A stretch of DNA of 64,000 nucleotides from Exiguobacterium sp. TNDT2 (GCF_003331145.1 NZ_QLVE01000001.1:186001-250000), one strand, 5' to 3'; numbered from the stretch's first letter, positions 34,183-42,787 are shown. Program-made: numbers and translations. Notes: generated by a model from the sequence alone, not told the origin.

Positions 34183-35175
34183 TCAGAGAAGTTCTTTGGC
34201 GAGGAGGCGATAGACGTTTAGTCGACTCTCTTGCGTATGTTGGATGCTGCAAATCATCGCCTCATCAAATCCGTAATGGGCCGATTCTTCCTGCAGTTGC
34301 GTCGCAATCTGCTTCGGTGTGCCGACGAGGTGAATCTTCCGGTTGTTGGCGATTTGAATCTTATCGATTTCGGTGAGCGGATAATCATGGGCCGCTTCTG
34401 GACTGAGCAGTTGACGGAGTTGGCCTTTCATCAAGAACAGGCGGGACAAATCTGATGGACGAGCCAAGTATTCGGCCTCTTCTTCCGTCTCAGCTGTCGT
34501 GACGAGATACGTGACGCTGATGTCGGGCTTCTCCATGAACGCGGACGGAGTGAAGTGATGGCGATACGCATCGAGCGCATCGGTGCTCAGTTCCCCGTTG
34601 AAAAACTGGGCAAACGAGTAGCCGAGTCCCATCCGTCCTGCTTGGATGGCGCTGTTTCCGCTCGACCCGAGGAGCCACGCCTCAGGCAGCGTCACCCCGG
34701 TCGGAGCGGCCGGCGTATTCTTATACCACCGTTCCTCTGGCGTCTCATCATTGATGAGTTGGAGTGTCGTCCCGAGCTTTTCATACAGACCGTCCATCAT
34801 CGGTTTTTGGCCTTGTGACATCGCGTAGATGGCGTTAGGGTCGCCACCCGGTGCCCGGCCGACCCCGAAGTCGATGCGGCCAGGTGCGAGCGCACTGAGC
34901 GTCTTGAACACCTCGGCCATTTTAAGCGGGGAATAGTGCATCATCATGATGCCACCTGACCCGAGACGAATCCGTTCTGTTTTCGCCGCAATGTAAGCCG
35001 CGACGACTTCCGGGGCCGAGCTTGCGAACGACATGCCGCCGTGGTGTTCGGCCATCCACATTCGGTAATATCCTAGCTCTTCTGCCACTTGGGCGAGTTC
35101 GACCGCACTTTGCAACGCATGTTCTGACGTATGTCCGGATGTCACCGGCGCTTGATCGAGTACACTTAATCTCAT
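34183..35175 (-). CDS. Luciferase-like (LLM class) flavin-dependent monooxygenase
   Basis: The protein has 330 residues. It is a (beta/alpha)8 LLM protein: LSVLDQAPVTSG at the N terminus, LGYYRMWMAEHHGGMSFASSAPEVVAAYIAAKT, IRLGSGGIMMMHYSPLKMAEVFKTLSALAPGRIDFGVGRAPGGDP, and VGTPKQIATQL near the C terminus. This is the YvbT/YceB-type subgroup that uses reduced FMN supplied by another enzyme; the substrate is unknown. The start at 35175 has a weak GAGCG-type site. Monocistronic. Confidence 0.87.
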   Translation of the reverse strand: MRLSVLDQAPVTSGHTSEHALQSAVELAQVAEELGYYRMWMAEHHGGMSFASSAPEVVAAYIAAKTERIRLGSGGIMMMHYSPLKMAEVFKTLSALAPGRIDFGVGRAPGGDPNAIYAMSQGQKPMMDGLYEKLGTTLQLINDETPEERWYKNTPAAPTGVTLPEAWLLGSSGNSAIQAGRMGLGYSFAQFFNGELSTDALDAYRHHFTPSAFMEKPDISVTYLVTTAETEEEAEYLARPSDLSRLFLMKGQLRQLLSPEAAHDYPLTEIDKIQIANNRKIHLVGTPKQIATQLQEESAHYGFDEAMICSIQHTQESRLNVYRLLAKELL

Positions 35176-35317
35176 CTGTATCGCTCCGTTCTTAAAGTAT
35201 ATATGGTGAATATCTCGATTTTGTAAGACTCGCCGTCATCATACTAAAGTGAGCCGGAAAATACGAATAGTTCGCTCTTGAGAACGCTTTCTTTTTTCAG
35301 AAAATTACAACGGGTTA

Positions 35318-35347
35318 TTGCCTGATTGACGTTCTCCTCTCTATAAT
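35318..35347 (+). promoter_or_regulatory. Sigma-A promoter of the yjiH-like gene
   Basis: TTGCCT (35318-35323), 18-base spacer, TATAAT (35342-35347). The leader is about 95 bases; I saw no known riboswitch in it. Confidence 0.5.
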
Positions 35348-35447
35348 GAACGAGAAGAAGCTATTCTTTCATAGCAATTCACGCAACGCACGATGGGGAC
35401 GTGCCAGTGAAACGTAAACTATATGTTCGGGGAAAAGGGGTAATTGA

Positions 35448-36824
35448 ATGAATCACACACCAAACCGGTCCGGTCATGACGGACCCACATTCACATCAGC
35501 AGATTTCATGAAGTTCATCATTCCATCGTTAATCGGGATTCTGTTCTTCATCGTCCCAATCCCGTCTGGTGACGGGTTCACCATTCCGGTCGCCTATTTA
35601 TCGAATTGGCTGATCGATTTGATTGGCGACTTCGTACCGACAATCGCCGTCATCATGATGGGCATCTCGGTCGTCGGTTCACTGATCACGTATGCGGTCA
35701 AACCGGCATTCATTCTAGAGCGCCCACACATGAACACGTTGTTCAACGTCACACCGTTCTGGTTCGTCATGCGCGTCATCGGGTTCATCGCCGGCGTCAT
35801 GACGCTTCTCGTCATCGGTCCCGAGGCGATCACGTCCGAGTTCACGGGCGGACTGTTGTTATATGATTTAATCCCGATTTTGTTCGCGACGTTCTTGTTC
35901 GCCGGAATCTTATTGCCGCTCCTGTTGAACTTCGGATTGCTCGAGTTCGTCGGCACGATGCTCATTAAAGTGATGCGTCCGTTATTCCGTCTACCGGGCC
36001 GGGCCTCGCTCGACGCGCTCGCATCTTGGGTCGGGGACGCCACCATCGGGATTTTATTGACGACGAGACAATATGAAGAAGGCTACTATACGAAACGGGA
36101 AGCCTCGATTATCGCCACGACGTTCTCGGTCGTCTCGATCACGTTCACGATTGTCATCTTGTCGTATATGAAGCTCGACGCATACTTCCCGCAGTATTAT
36201 GGAACCATCATCCTATCCGGGATCGTCGCCGCGCTCATCATGCCACGCATCTATCCGTTGTCACGCAAGCCCGATACGGCATATGAAAAAACCGAGTTGA
36301 AACCGGAAGAACCAGTGCCGGCGAACGTCCCGATGCGTGTCTGGGCACTGCGTCAAGCGTTGCTCAAATCAAAATCGAGTAAAGGCGCCGGCGCCACGTT
36401 CAAAGACGGGTTCCAAAACGTGCTCGACATGTGGCTCGGTATTTTACCGGTCGTCATGGCCGTCGGAACGATTGCGCTCGTCATCGCCGAACATACGTCA
36501 TTGTTCACGATTCTCGGCAAACCGTTCGAACCGATTCTCATGTTGTTGCAAGTTCCGGAAGCCGAAGCCGCGGCCCAGACGATGGTCGTCGGGTTCGCCG
36601 ATATGTTCTTACCGGCTGTCCTTGGGAGCGGAATCGAAAGTGAGTTGACACGGTTCGTCATTGCCACTGTATCGGTCACGCAGCTCATCTTTATGTCGGA
36701 AGTCGGGGGATTGCTCCTCGGTTCGAAACTGCCAATTTCATTCTTTGACCTCGTCCTCATTTTCTTGCTCCGGACGTTTATCACGTTACCCATCATCGTC
36801 GGGATCGCCCACTTGATCTTTTGA
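35448..36824 (+). CDS. yjiH: YjiH family membrane protein (nucleoside-recognition domain)
   Basis: The protein has 458 residues and about eleven membrane helices. It carries the GATE/nucleoside-recognition type segments (FVPTIAVIMMGISVVGSLITYAV, SLDALASWVGDATIGILLTTRQYEEGYYTKREASIIATTFSVVS) and the conserved tail SELTRFVIATVSVTQLIFMSEVGGLLLGSKLP. It matches E. coli YjiH over its length. The cargo is not known. The start follows AAAAGGGG. It stands alone between promoter and terminator. Confidence 0.85.
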   Translation: MNHTPNRSGHDGPTFTSADFMKFIIPSLIGILFFIVPIPSGDGFTIPVAYLSNWLIDLIGDFVPTIAVIMMGISVVGSLITYAVKPAFILERPHMNTLFNVTPFWFVMRVIGFIAGVMTLLVIGPEAITSEFTGGLLLYDLIPILFATFLFAGILLPLLLNFGLLEFVGTMLIKVMRPLFRLPGRASLDALASWVGDATIGILLTTRQYEEGYYTKREASIIATTFSVVSITFTIVILSYMKLDAYFPQYYGTIILSGIVAALIMPRIYPLSRKPDTAYEKTELKPEEPVPANVPMRVWALRQALLKSKSSKGAGATFKDGFQNVLDMWLGILPVVMAVGTIALVIAEHTSLFTILGKPFEPILMLLQVPEAEAAAQTMVVGFADMFLPAVLGSGIESELTRFVIATVSVTQLIFMSEVGGLLLGSKLPISFFDLVLIFLLRTFITLPIIVGIAHLIF

Positions 36825-36830
36825 CGTCAA

Positions 36831-36870
36831 AACGCCTCTTCTCATAGTTTCCTGAGAAGAGGCGTTGTTT
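36831..36870 (+). terminator. Terminator of the yjiH-like gene
   Basis: A 14-bp stem (36831-36844 with 36853-36866), then T-rich sequence. Confidence 0.85.
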
Positions 36871-36897
36871 GTATACTAAAGAAAAAGGAGGTGCGTC

Positions 36898-37554
36898 ATG
36901 GACGAACATTATGCCGGCCAGCTCGAAGTGGCAAAGAAAGGCTATGCTGGAATCATCGACCCCGAGGCCTACGTGAACGACCGCTATCACGGCCATTGGA
37001 CGGTCAAGAGCGAGAAGCGCATCAGCGGGGTTCCGGTGCTACTTCAAAAAGCGTTCAACGGAGGCAAGAACAATTGTACGCTCACCTCGATGACGGCCAT
37101 TTTCCGCTATTACCATGACCTCGGCTATGCGCGCATCCCGGAGGACGTGGTCGAGATTCAACGAGACGCGCGTGAAATTGCGCTCGCCCATCAGTTCAAA
37201 GATGAGAAGGGTACACCGCCGACTCGAATCAGTACGATCATCACGAAACTATGGGCCCACTATGGCTACAAAGGGCACAGCAGCTCACGTTATCTATGGA
37301 AATGGTCGACGTTCGAGCGCGAACTCGAGTCCGACCGCCCCTTCATCTTGAATATGGCGAACGGGTTCTATAAAAATCACTCCGTGACCGGAATCGGGTA
37401 CATCATCTTCCACAAACCCGGATTTCCCGACGTCATCTTGCTCGAGGTGCTCGACAACCGTTCCCGTGACATCCGCTACATCGATTTCAACGAGTTCAAC
37501 TTTTGGGGCAGCATCACGCGCGTGTATCCGCCACAGGACGTTCAGGAAAAATAA
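36898..37554 (+). CDS. C39-like cysteine-peptidase-fold protein
   Basis: The protein has 218 residues and no signal peptide. The arrangement KNNCTLTSMTAIFRYYHD (Cys at the start of a helix), then NHSVTGIGYIIF (His strand) and LEVLDNRSRDIRYIDF (Asn/Asp after the next strand) is the Cys-His-Asp/Asn order of papain-like C39_2 folds. The spacing Cys-60 to His about residue 162 is compatible. The substrate is unknown, and no transporter or precursor peptide is next to it. The ATG at 36898 follows AAGGAGG. Its last 13 bases overlap the convergent gene. Confidence 0.6.
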   Translation: MDEHYAGQLEVAKKGYAGIIDPEAYVNDRYHGHWTVKSEKRISGVPVLLQKAFNGGKNNCTLTSMTAIFRYYHDLGYARIPEDVVEIQRDAREIALAHQFKDEKGTPPTRISTIITKLWAHYGYKGHSSSRYLWKWSTFERELESDRPFILNMANGFYKNHSVTGIGYIIFHKPGFPDVILLEVLDNRSRDIRYIDFNEFNFWGSITRVYPPQDVQEK

Positions 37555-38354
37555 CGATGAGCCCTCGCCTCGATGGCTTCCCCGATTCGAATCAGATGCT
37601 CCCGTTTCGCATACGAGCCGTGGTGGAGACCGAACGCGTCTCGACCGTTTCCGAGACCGACGAACACTTCGGACGGTTTGAAATGCAGTCCGACCATCGG
37701 GACACCGAGCGTCGCATGATGACCGAGCTCGAACCAGGCACTCGGATACGCGTCGAGCCGTTCACTGTGCGTGAACCCGCCAAATGCCGTACAGTTATCC
37801 CGCCCAAGGACGATCAAACGGGACGGGCTCACATAACGAATCGTCCGTTCGAGCAGATCGAGCGATGTCGGGTGCTCCATCCATTGGCGTCCCGTTCGCA
37901 ATTGGCCCATCTGACGCGACGTCGCATATTTGAAGAAGTCGACATGGAGCGCGGAACCATCGTAGAACGAGCGGCCCATGCCTTCAAGCAGGGCTTCGAG
38001 TTTCGCTCCGCCAGGTTTGCCGAACCAGCTCGTTGTCGCCCGACCGGCCTCAAAGTAAGTCGCAGCATAGTCAAGCGTCGCTTCGAGCGCACGTTCATCT
38101 TGCAGGTAGGCGTCGAGTGATTCGTCACGCCAATAGAACTTTTGTGACGCTCCTCTCCGAACGGTACCGTCCCGTTCGAAAAACTCGCCGCGTGACGGAT
38201 TTGTCCCGACGGTGAGCCACTGTCCCTCTGTCGGCCGTCCATACCATAAGACCGGCGAGGCCCCATCAATCAGCTCCGCCTGAAACGACGACGTCATGAG
38301 CGCTTGTTGAAATCGAATCGCGTCTTGCAATAGCACACGTGCCTGATCCATCAT
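37542..38354 (-). CDS. Uncharacterised protein with uracil-DNA-glycosylase-like fold motifs
   Basis: The protein has 270 residues. WLTVGTNPSRGEFF (about residue 48) has the G-x-N-P signature with which UDG-superfamily proteins start their catalytic loop, and GLHFKPSEVF near residue 225 lies where the H-x-P-S leucine-loop motif would be. The usual catalytic Asp or Asn pair is not obvious, so activity is uncertain. I make the fold assignment from these two motifs only. The start at 38354 has GAGAGGATG upstream. It is divergent from rluF and converges on the C39-like gene. Confidence 0.45.
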   Translation of the reverse strand: MMDQARVLLQDAIRFQQALMTSSFQAELIDGASPVLWYGRPTEGQWLTVGTNPSRGEFFERDGTVRRGASQKFYWRDESLDAYLQDERALEATLDYAATYFEAGRATTSWFGKPGGAKLEALLEGMGRSFYDGSALHVDFFKYATSRQMGQLRTGRQWMEHPTSLDLLERTIRYVSPSRLIVLGRDNCTAFGGFTHSERLDAYPSAWFELGHHATLGVPMVGLHFKPSEVFVGLGNGRDAFGLHHGSYAKREHLIRIGEAIEARAHRYFS

Positions 38355-38446
38355 GCCACATCCTCTCTACTCGGTCGTTTCCCGCTTTCAGGCACATGTA
38401 AAATACGTTATAGTGAGAGGACGAAGCCAAAAAAGGACGTGGATCT

Positions 38447-39157
38447 ATGCGTATCAACAAATTCATCAGTGAATCCGGCAAGGCGTCCCGCCGCCAAGCC
38501 GACCGTCTCATCGAAGAAGGACGGGTCACCATCAACGGGAAGAAAGCGAAAATCGGGGACCAAGTGAACCCAGGAGACGAAGTGCTCGTCAACGGTTCGG
38601 CCGCCCGCGTCGCTCGAAACAACGTTTATATCGCCGTCCATAAACCGGTCGGCATCACGAGCACGACGGAGAAGAAAGTCAAAGGCAACTTGGTCGACCT
38701 CGTCAATCACCCGCTCCGCATCTTCAATATCGGCCGTCTCGATAAAGACTCGGAAGGGCTCATCTTGATGACGAACGACGGTGATATCGTCAACGAGATT
38801 CTTCGCGCCGAGGGCGAGCACGAGAAAGAATACATCGTCTCAGTCGATAAGCCGATCACCCCGGAGTTCGTCGAACAGATGGAAGCCGGCGTCAAAATTC
38901 TCGGCCAGAAGACGTTGCCGTGTAAAGTCCACCAACTGTCGAAGTTCGATTTTAACATCACGCTGACGCAAGGACTCAACCGCCAAATCCGTCGCATGTG
39001 TGAAGTGCTCGGCTACGAGGTGTACCGTCTTCAGCGCGTACGTGTCATGAACATCACGCTCGGCAAGCTCCCGCCCGGACAATGGCGTGACCTGTCGAAA
39101 AAAGAGCGCGAGCAATTGTTCCGCGAATTGAATTACGAACCGAAAGAATGGTACTGA
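38447..39157 (+). CDS. rluF: 23S rRNA pseudouridine synthase RluF
   Basis: The protein has 236 residues. An S4 domain comes first ([30 protein letters not shown]), then the RsuA-type catalytic core with [20 protein letters not shown] (catalytic Asp in RLDKD) and [20 protein letters not shown]. The sequence follows E. coli RluF almost end to end ([34 protein letters not shown]), so the modified site is expected to be U2604 of 23S rRNA. The start follows AAAGGACG. It ends on a strong bidirectional terminator. Confidence 0.88.
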   Translation: MRINKFISESGKASRRQADRLIEEGRVTINGKKAKIGDQVNPGDEVLVNGSAARVARNNVYIAVHKPVGITSTTEKKVKGNLVDLVNHPLRIFNIGRLDKDSEGLILMTNDGDIVNEILRAEGEHEKEYIVSVDKPITPEFVEQMEAGVKILGQKTLPCKVHQLSKFDFNITLTQGLNRQIRRMCEVLGYEVYRLQRVRVMNITLGKLPPGQWRDLSKKEREQLFRELNYEPKEWY

Positions 39158-39189
39158 AAAGCAGCCTGAGACATCTCAGGCTGCTTTAT
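39156..39189. terminator. Bidirectional terminator after rluF
   Basis: AAAGCAGCCTGAG (39158-39170), loop ACAT, CTCAGGCTGCTTT (39175-39187). Confidence 0.85.
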
Positions 39190-39629
39190 TCTGGTCGGAG
39201 CGATGCGACATGGTCGGTCTCACGACGAATGAAACGTTTGAGCTGGGTGCTCAAGTCATCGAGTTGCCCCATCGTCGTCCTGAACTTGAAGACCGCATGG
39301 AAGTGGTCGAACGGATCGTGTTGCCACTCGTCATGGATGAAGACGTCGACTTGAATCGTGCCTGTCCGATCAATGGGCGTGAACGTGAGGTTGATTTTGT
39401 GGTCATTCGCATCCGGGTCCAATAACTGCCAAGTCATGGGTCTCTTCCCCCAGGTGTTATTAAATCCAACGATTGAGTCAATCAGTTCTTGCAGTGTCTC
39501 GTCCTCCATATATACATCTTGATTGCTCGAACAGACCGATGCATGGAGCTGGAGCCTAATCTGGTAAAACAGCTCCGTCTCGTCCATCCAAATCCGTTCC
39601 ATCTCGAATTGAGTTTTCACTTTCTGCAC
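39186..39629 (-). CDS. Uncharacterised protein, paralogue of the neighbouring gene
   Basis: The protein has 147 residues. The start is GTG at 39629 (MQKVKTQFEMERIWMD), which aligns with the start of the upstream paralogue. The end FKFRTTMGQLDDLSTQLKRFIRRETDHVASLRPE aligns with FSFETTMGQMDDLQRQLSVFLARETDLVESLRPE of the paralogue. Between them is a beta-rich domain with conserved W and LTF strands. I know no function. It is the second gene of a tandem pair 26 bases apart, probably one operon. Confidence 0.55.
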   Translation of the reverse strand: MQKVKTQFEMERIWMDETELFYQIRLQLHASVCSSNQDVYMEDETLQELIDSIVGFNNTWGKRPMTWQLLDPDANDHKINLTFTPIDRTGTIQVDVFIHDEWQHDPFDHFHAVFKFRTTMGQLDDLSTQLKRFIRRETDHVASLRPE

Positions 39630-39655
39630 CCGCTTTCTCGTTTTGACCTAGCCAC

Positions 39656-40075
39656 TTATTCCGGACGAAGCGATTCGACCAGGTCGGTTTCGCGCGCCAA
39701 GAAAACAGACAGTTGTCGCTGCAAATCATCCATTTGCCCCATCGTCGTCTCGAACGAGAATGTCGCCTGCATGTCCCCGCCATCGCCTTTCATTTGCTCG
39801 ACCACGGCGTTGACTCGAACGGTACCTCGCGCATTCGCCAGTTCGAACGTCAAGGAGACATGGACGAGCGGGACATCGAGTGTCCACGTCTTGGGCGACT
39901 TCCCGTTTCGTGCATTGAACGCGGATAACGTGGAGATTAGCATGTCGATATCGGATGCAGTGATATACTCGTCCACCTTGACCTCGCACCATTTTCCTTT
40001 CAGTGTCAATACGACTTCCATTTCCAACACGTCTTCCCAAATCCGTTTCATGTTGAACTGTTGCACCGTTCCCAT
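39656..40075 (-). CDS. Uncharacterised protein, first of a tandem paralogous pair
   Basis: The protein has 139 residues from the ATG at 40075 (MGTVQQFNMKRIWEDV), chosen because it lines up with its paralogue; an in-frame start at 40264 runs back over the divergent membrane-protein gene. The soluble beta-rich middle (TWTLDVPLVHVSLTFELANARGTVRVNAVVEQ) and helical C terminus resemble no family I can name with confidence. It shares about half its C-terminal residues with the neighbouring copy, so the duplication is not recent. Confidence 0.55.
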   Translation of the reverse strand: MGTVQQFNMKRIWEDVLEMEVVLTLKGKWCEVKVDEYITASDIDMLISTLSAFNARNGKSPKTWTLDVPLVHVSLTFELANARGTVRVNAVVEQMKGDGGDMQATFSFETTMGQMDDLQRQLSVFLARETDLVESLRPE

Positions 40076-40190
40076 CCCTCGCTCTCTCATTTCGACTATA
40101 TCATGTCGTTTCAGCAAAATCGGGCAATTTTTCGCCAAAACGGGAACAGTCCTATACAGATGATTTTGCAACGAAAAGAGGTGAATCGTC

Positions 40191-40517
40191 ATGAATGGCG
40201 CCTTGTTCCCTCGTACCTCGGTCGGCAAGTGGTCAATCATCCTCATCGGCTTGTTCTTGGCCATGTACGTACCGTTCCTCCTGCTCGATAACTTCGATAC
40301 GACTTTTCATTCGACGCTTTGGAGCGACAACGCCGCGAACATGCTCCGGCTCAGCTATATGACCACGTTCTCCGTCCTAGGGTTCGGAGCGTTCGTGACC
40401 GGATGGTGGGCCATCTTGAAACAAAAAGAGTACGCCGTGCTCGTCTTCTTCGCGGCCGTGCTCGGTTCCGGACTGTTCGTTTTATTGGTCATGGAGCTCC
40501 TCGGCATCCTCGAGTAG
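40191..40517 (+). CDS. Small three-helix membrane protein, paralogue of 33831-34142
   Basis: The protein has 108 residues. After FPRTSVGKWSIILIGLFLAMY come two more hydrophobic segments (about 58-80 and 85-105). It shares the RT-x-GKWS lead, an F-G-A-F-V-x-G core and length with the gene at 33831. Function unknown. The ribosome site AAAAGAGG precedes the ATG. It is divergent from the tandem pair above, sharing a gap of about 115 bases. Confidence 0.55.
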   Translation: MNGALFPRTSVGKWSIILIGLFLAMYVPFLLLDNFDTTFHSTLWSDNAANMLRLSYMTTFSVLGFGAFVTGWWAILKQKEYAVLVFFAAVLGSGLFVLLVMELLGILE

Positions 40518-40522
40518 AAGGC

Positions 40523-40557
40523 AAAACAAGGAGTTCGCCGCGGCGAACTCCTTGTTT
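40523..40557 (+). terminator. Terminator of the small membrane-protein gene
   Basis: AACAAGGAGTTCGCC and GGCGAACTCCTTGTT form a near-perfect palindrome followed by TTTC. Confidence 0.8.
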
Positions 40558-40742
40558 CATGGGTATTGATTTGATGACGACGTGTTTCATCTGACTCGCG
40601 CGGCTTCTCGCGTCATCCTTGTAGACTAAAAGACGCTATTTTAAAAAACTCTCGATTTATCTCTCTAATATGATTCTTTCAGAAAATAATTTAACAAATC
40701 GGCCAGAGGAAGTCTTCCTCTGACTTCAACAAGTGATGTTTT

Positions 40743-41492
40743 TTATTTGGCTGTGACGCCCCCATCGACCGGAAGTTCGATTCCGGTGATGTGACTCGCC
40801 TCGTCCGACGCTAGGAAGAGGATGGCCATCGCCACTTCTTCAGCCCGACCGAGATTCGGTAAGGCGATTTGGTTCAAGAAATGCCGTTTGTAGTCTGGGT
40901 GCTCCATGTGTGGCGCGCTCATCGGTGTCACGATATAGCCCGGATGGACCGAGTTGACGCGAATGTTGTGTTTCCCGTAATCGACGGCCGCCGCTTTCGT
41001 GAGCGACCGAACGGCTCCTTTCGAGGCCGTATAGGCACCGGCACCGGCCATGCCTGTGAGCGCCGAGATGGACGAGATGTTGACGATCGACCCACCGCCG
41101 TTTTGCTCCATGAGCGGGATGGCATACTGCGTCCCGAGCATGACGCCATCGATATTGATTCGATACGTCCGCGCCCAATCGTCCTCGGTCTGTTCCAAGA
41201 ACGGTTTTGCGAGCGCGATGCCCGCATTGTTGACGAGAATATCGAGCTTCCCGCACACCGATTGCACTTCATCATAAATTCTCTCCCAATCACTGCGCGA
41301 AGTGACGTCGTGCTGAAGCGCGAGCGCCTCTCCTCCGTTCGCCCGGATCGTTTCGACGACACGTGTCACCGCGTCTACATTGATGTCTGTCGCGACAACC
41401 GTCGCTCCTTCGCGCGCGAACAGTTTAGCCGTCTCCTCACCCATACCGCTACCTGCCCCCGTAATGACCGCTACTTTCCCCGTTAACCGCAT
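40743..41492 (-). CDS. Short-chain dehydrogenase/reductase
   Basis: The protein has 249 residues, a classical SDR: NAD(P) motif VITGAGSGMGEETAKLF, DVTS-type Asp (HDVTSRSDW), NNAGIALAKPF, catalytic Ser in VNISSISA, Tyr-Lys in YTASKGAVRSLTKAAA, and the closing ELPVDGG. ATDIN after the second beta strand carries an Asp, which favours NAD. The substrate is unknown. It is divergent from a TetR regulator across a perfect inverted repeat, so the regulator probably controls it. Confidence 0.88.
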   Translation of the reverse strand: MRLTGKVAVITGAGSGMGEETAKLFAREGATVVATDINVDAVTRVVETIRANGGEALALQHDVTSRSDWERIYDEVQSVCGKLDILVNNAGIALAKPFLEQTEDDWARTYRINIDGVMLGTQYAIPLMEQNGGGSIVNISSISALTGMAGAGAYTASKGAVRSLTKAAAVDYGKHNIRVNSVHPGYIVTPMSAPHMEHPDYKRHFLNQIALPNLGRAEEVAMAILFLASDEASHITGIELPVDGGVTAK

Positions 41493-41513
41493 TGTTCCAG
41501 CTCCAATCTTAAA

Positions 41514-41536
41514 TTATGATAGTCTAACTATCATAA
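41514..41536. promoter_or_regulatory. TetR-type operator between the SDR and tetR genes
   Basis: Arms TTATGATAGT (41514-41523) and ACTATCATAA (41527-41536) are perfect complements with spacer CTA. It sits 22 bases before the SDR start and about 78 before the tetR start, well placed to repress the SDR gene. Confidence 0.75.
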
Positions 41537-41613
41537 TAGTAGTCGATGCACATTCGATTCTCAACGAAACTGCTTCGACACGGTATAATAACGAGATACA
41601 AAGAGGTGATTTC

Positions 41614-42240
41614 ATGAGTAAACGACAACAAAATAAAGTAGAACGAATGAATCGCATCATTGAGCAAGCCGAGGTGCTCTTTTTACAAGACGGATTTGAA
41701 CGGGTGCAAATGCAGGATATCGCTGACGCGTCCGAGCTCGGGGTCGCGACGTTGTTCCGGTACTTTCCGAAAAAAGACCAGTTAATCGTTGCCGCGGCCG
41801 TGCGCAATTTGGCACCGACGTTGGACGCGTTCAAACAACTGACGAACCGACCGGAAAATGCCTACTCGCGACTCGAGGCGATTCTTGATTATTTGCTCGA
41901 GCAACAGCTGAAGCAGACAAACCATTCCCGCTTCCGTGAGGCGTTCGAGAGCTATGCTTCGTTCGTCACGAGTCCGCTACCAGACATCGACGACTATATC
42001 GAGTTGCAGCGCGAAATCATGGAGACGCTCGAACCGCTCATTGAGGCTGGGAAGACGGACGGCTCGCTTCGAAGCGACATCGACGTGAAAGCGACCATCG
42101 TCATCGTCATCAACGCGTTCGGGACGTTCGGCAACAACATCATTTTGAAGTCGCACATCAGTTATTTAGAGGACGACATCGAACCGGCTATCCAGCAACG
42201 GGTGCTGCGCGAGATGCTCTTGTCCTATGTGCGCCCATAA
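41614..42240 (+). CDS. TetR/AcrR family transcriptional regulator
   Basis: The protein has 208 residues. The N-terminal HTH is canonical: RIIEQAEVLFLQDGFERVQMQDIADASELGVATLFRYFPKKDQLIVAA. The remainder is the helical ligand and dimer domain. The start at 41614 follows AAGAGGTGA; a longer open frame from 41380 covers the operator and has no ribosome site. A -10 TATAAT lies at 41584-41589. It probably represses the divergent SDR gene through the inverted repeat, with an unknown inducer. Confidence 0.9.
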   Translation: MSKRQQNKVERMNRIIEQAEVLFLQDGFERVQMQDIADASELGVATLFRYFPKKDQLIVAAAVRNLAPTLDAFKQLTNRPENAYSRLEAILDYLLEQQLKQTNHSRFREAFESYASFVTSPLPDIDDYIELQREIMETLEPLIEAGKTDGSLRSDIDVKATIVIVINAFGTFGNNIILKSHISYLEDDIEPAIQQRVLREMLLSYVRP

Positions 42241-42242
42241 CG

Positions 42243-42266
42243 AAAGCCCCTTCGCGTGAAGGGGCT
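42243..42266. terminator. Bidirectional terminator
   Basis: AAAGCCCCTTC, loop GCGT, GAAGGGGCTTT, between convergent genes ending at 42240 and 42267. Confidence 0.85.
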
Positions 42267-42647
42267 TTATTCGTGCAGTTCGAGCGGCAGACCGTCCGGG
42301 TCGAAGAAGAATGTCATCTTCTCGCCCGTAAACGTGTCAAACCGAATCGGTTCCGTCGTGACACCGTGCGTATTCAGTTCGGCGACGACTGACTCGATGT
42401 CGTCGACTTTAAAGGCGAGATAACGCAGTCCGCACGCCTCCGGGAAGCTCGGCCGTTTCGGGCTGTCCGGTTTGATGAACAGCTCGAGCTCATACTCACC
42501 GAGTCGCAGGTCGATCTTGTGGTCGCCTTTGTCCGGACGATGATGCTCGCGGATGACGTCGAAACCGAGGATGTCGATGTAGAACCGCTTCGCCTCATCA
42601 TAATTTGAGGCGATAATCGCCACGTGATGGATGGTATGTAGTTGCAT
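42267..42647 (-). CDS. VOC family protein (glyoxalase I-like)
   Basis: The protein has 126 residues. TIHHVAIIASNYDEAKRFYIDILGFDVIREHHRPDKGDHKIDL and LRYLAFKVDDIESVVAELNTHGV are the two VOC halves; a His in HHVAI, Glu in YELELF and Glu in LPLELHE are candidate metal ligands, as in SMU.0508-type glyoxalases. An ATG pair precedes; the GGGAGA site is at the usual distance from the ATG at 42647. A terminator hairpin lies just 18 bases upstream of the coding region, so the gene probably depends on read-through of the leader (see the RNA at 42664-42782). Confidence 0.85.
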   Translation of the reverse strand: MQLHTIHHVAIIASNYDEAKRFYIDILGFDVIREHHRPDKGDHKIDLRLGEYELELFIKPDSPKRPSFPEACGLRYLAFKVDDIESVVAELNTHGVTTEPIRFDTFTGEKMTFFFDPDGLPLELHE

Positions 42648-42663
42648 CATAATCTCCCATATA

Positions 42664-42782
42664 CAAAAAATGAGCACCTCTCACTAGAGGTGCTCTCGAA
42701 AAGTCTACCGCGTCGAACCACGCTCCACAACGTGCTCCCGAAGGAATGTCCGACGTCTTACATAGACCAGCTCATCGCATGT
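42664..42782 (-). ncRNA. Structured leader or small RNA, about 118 nt
   Basis: A strong promoter (42788-42816) predicts a start near 42782, and a rho-independent hairpin ends near 42665. Between them the RNA can fold into an outer stem GGTCTA/TAGACT, an inner CGTCG/CGACG and two hairpins, one with a UUCG loop closed by TTCC/GGAG and one CACG(8-nt loop)CGTG, that is a three-way junction. The sequence GAGCAC is present both before the junction end and as the 5' arm of the terminator, so alternative pairing is possible. I do not recognise a known RNA class. It could be a riboswitch-type leader of the VOC gene or an independent small RNA. Confidence 0.55.
42665..42695 (-). terminator. Terminator within the VOC leader
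   Basis: On the reverse strand GAGCACCTCT, loop AGTG, AGAGGTGCTC, then A and T6. It stands immediately before the VOC ribosome site (42653-42658). Confidence 0.85.
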
Positions 42783-42787
42783 ACTCA

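Noticed and set aside
35340-35447. Possible riboswitch in the leader of the yjiH-like gene
   Set aside because: No conserved motif or convincing terminator/antiterminator pair was found.
37503-38120. Open frame opposite the UDG-like gene
   Set aside because: The reverse-strand gene has a ribosome site and motifs; this frame has neither.
40703-40721. Hairpin AGAGGAAG/CTTCCTCT after the SDR gene
   Set aside because: No T-run on either strand in a suitable position; may contribute to termination but not called.
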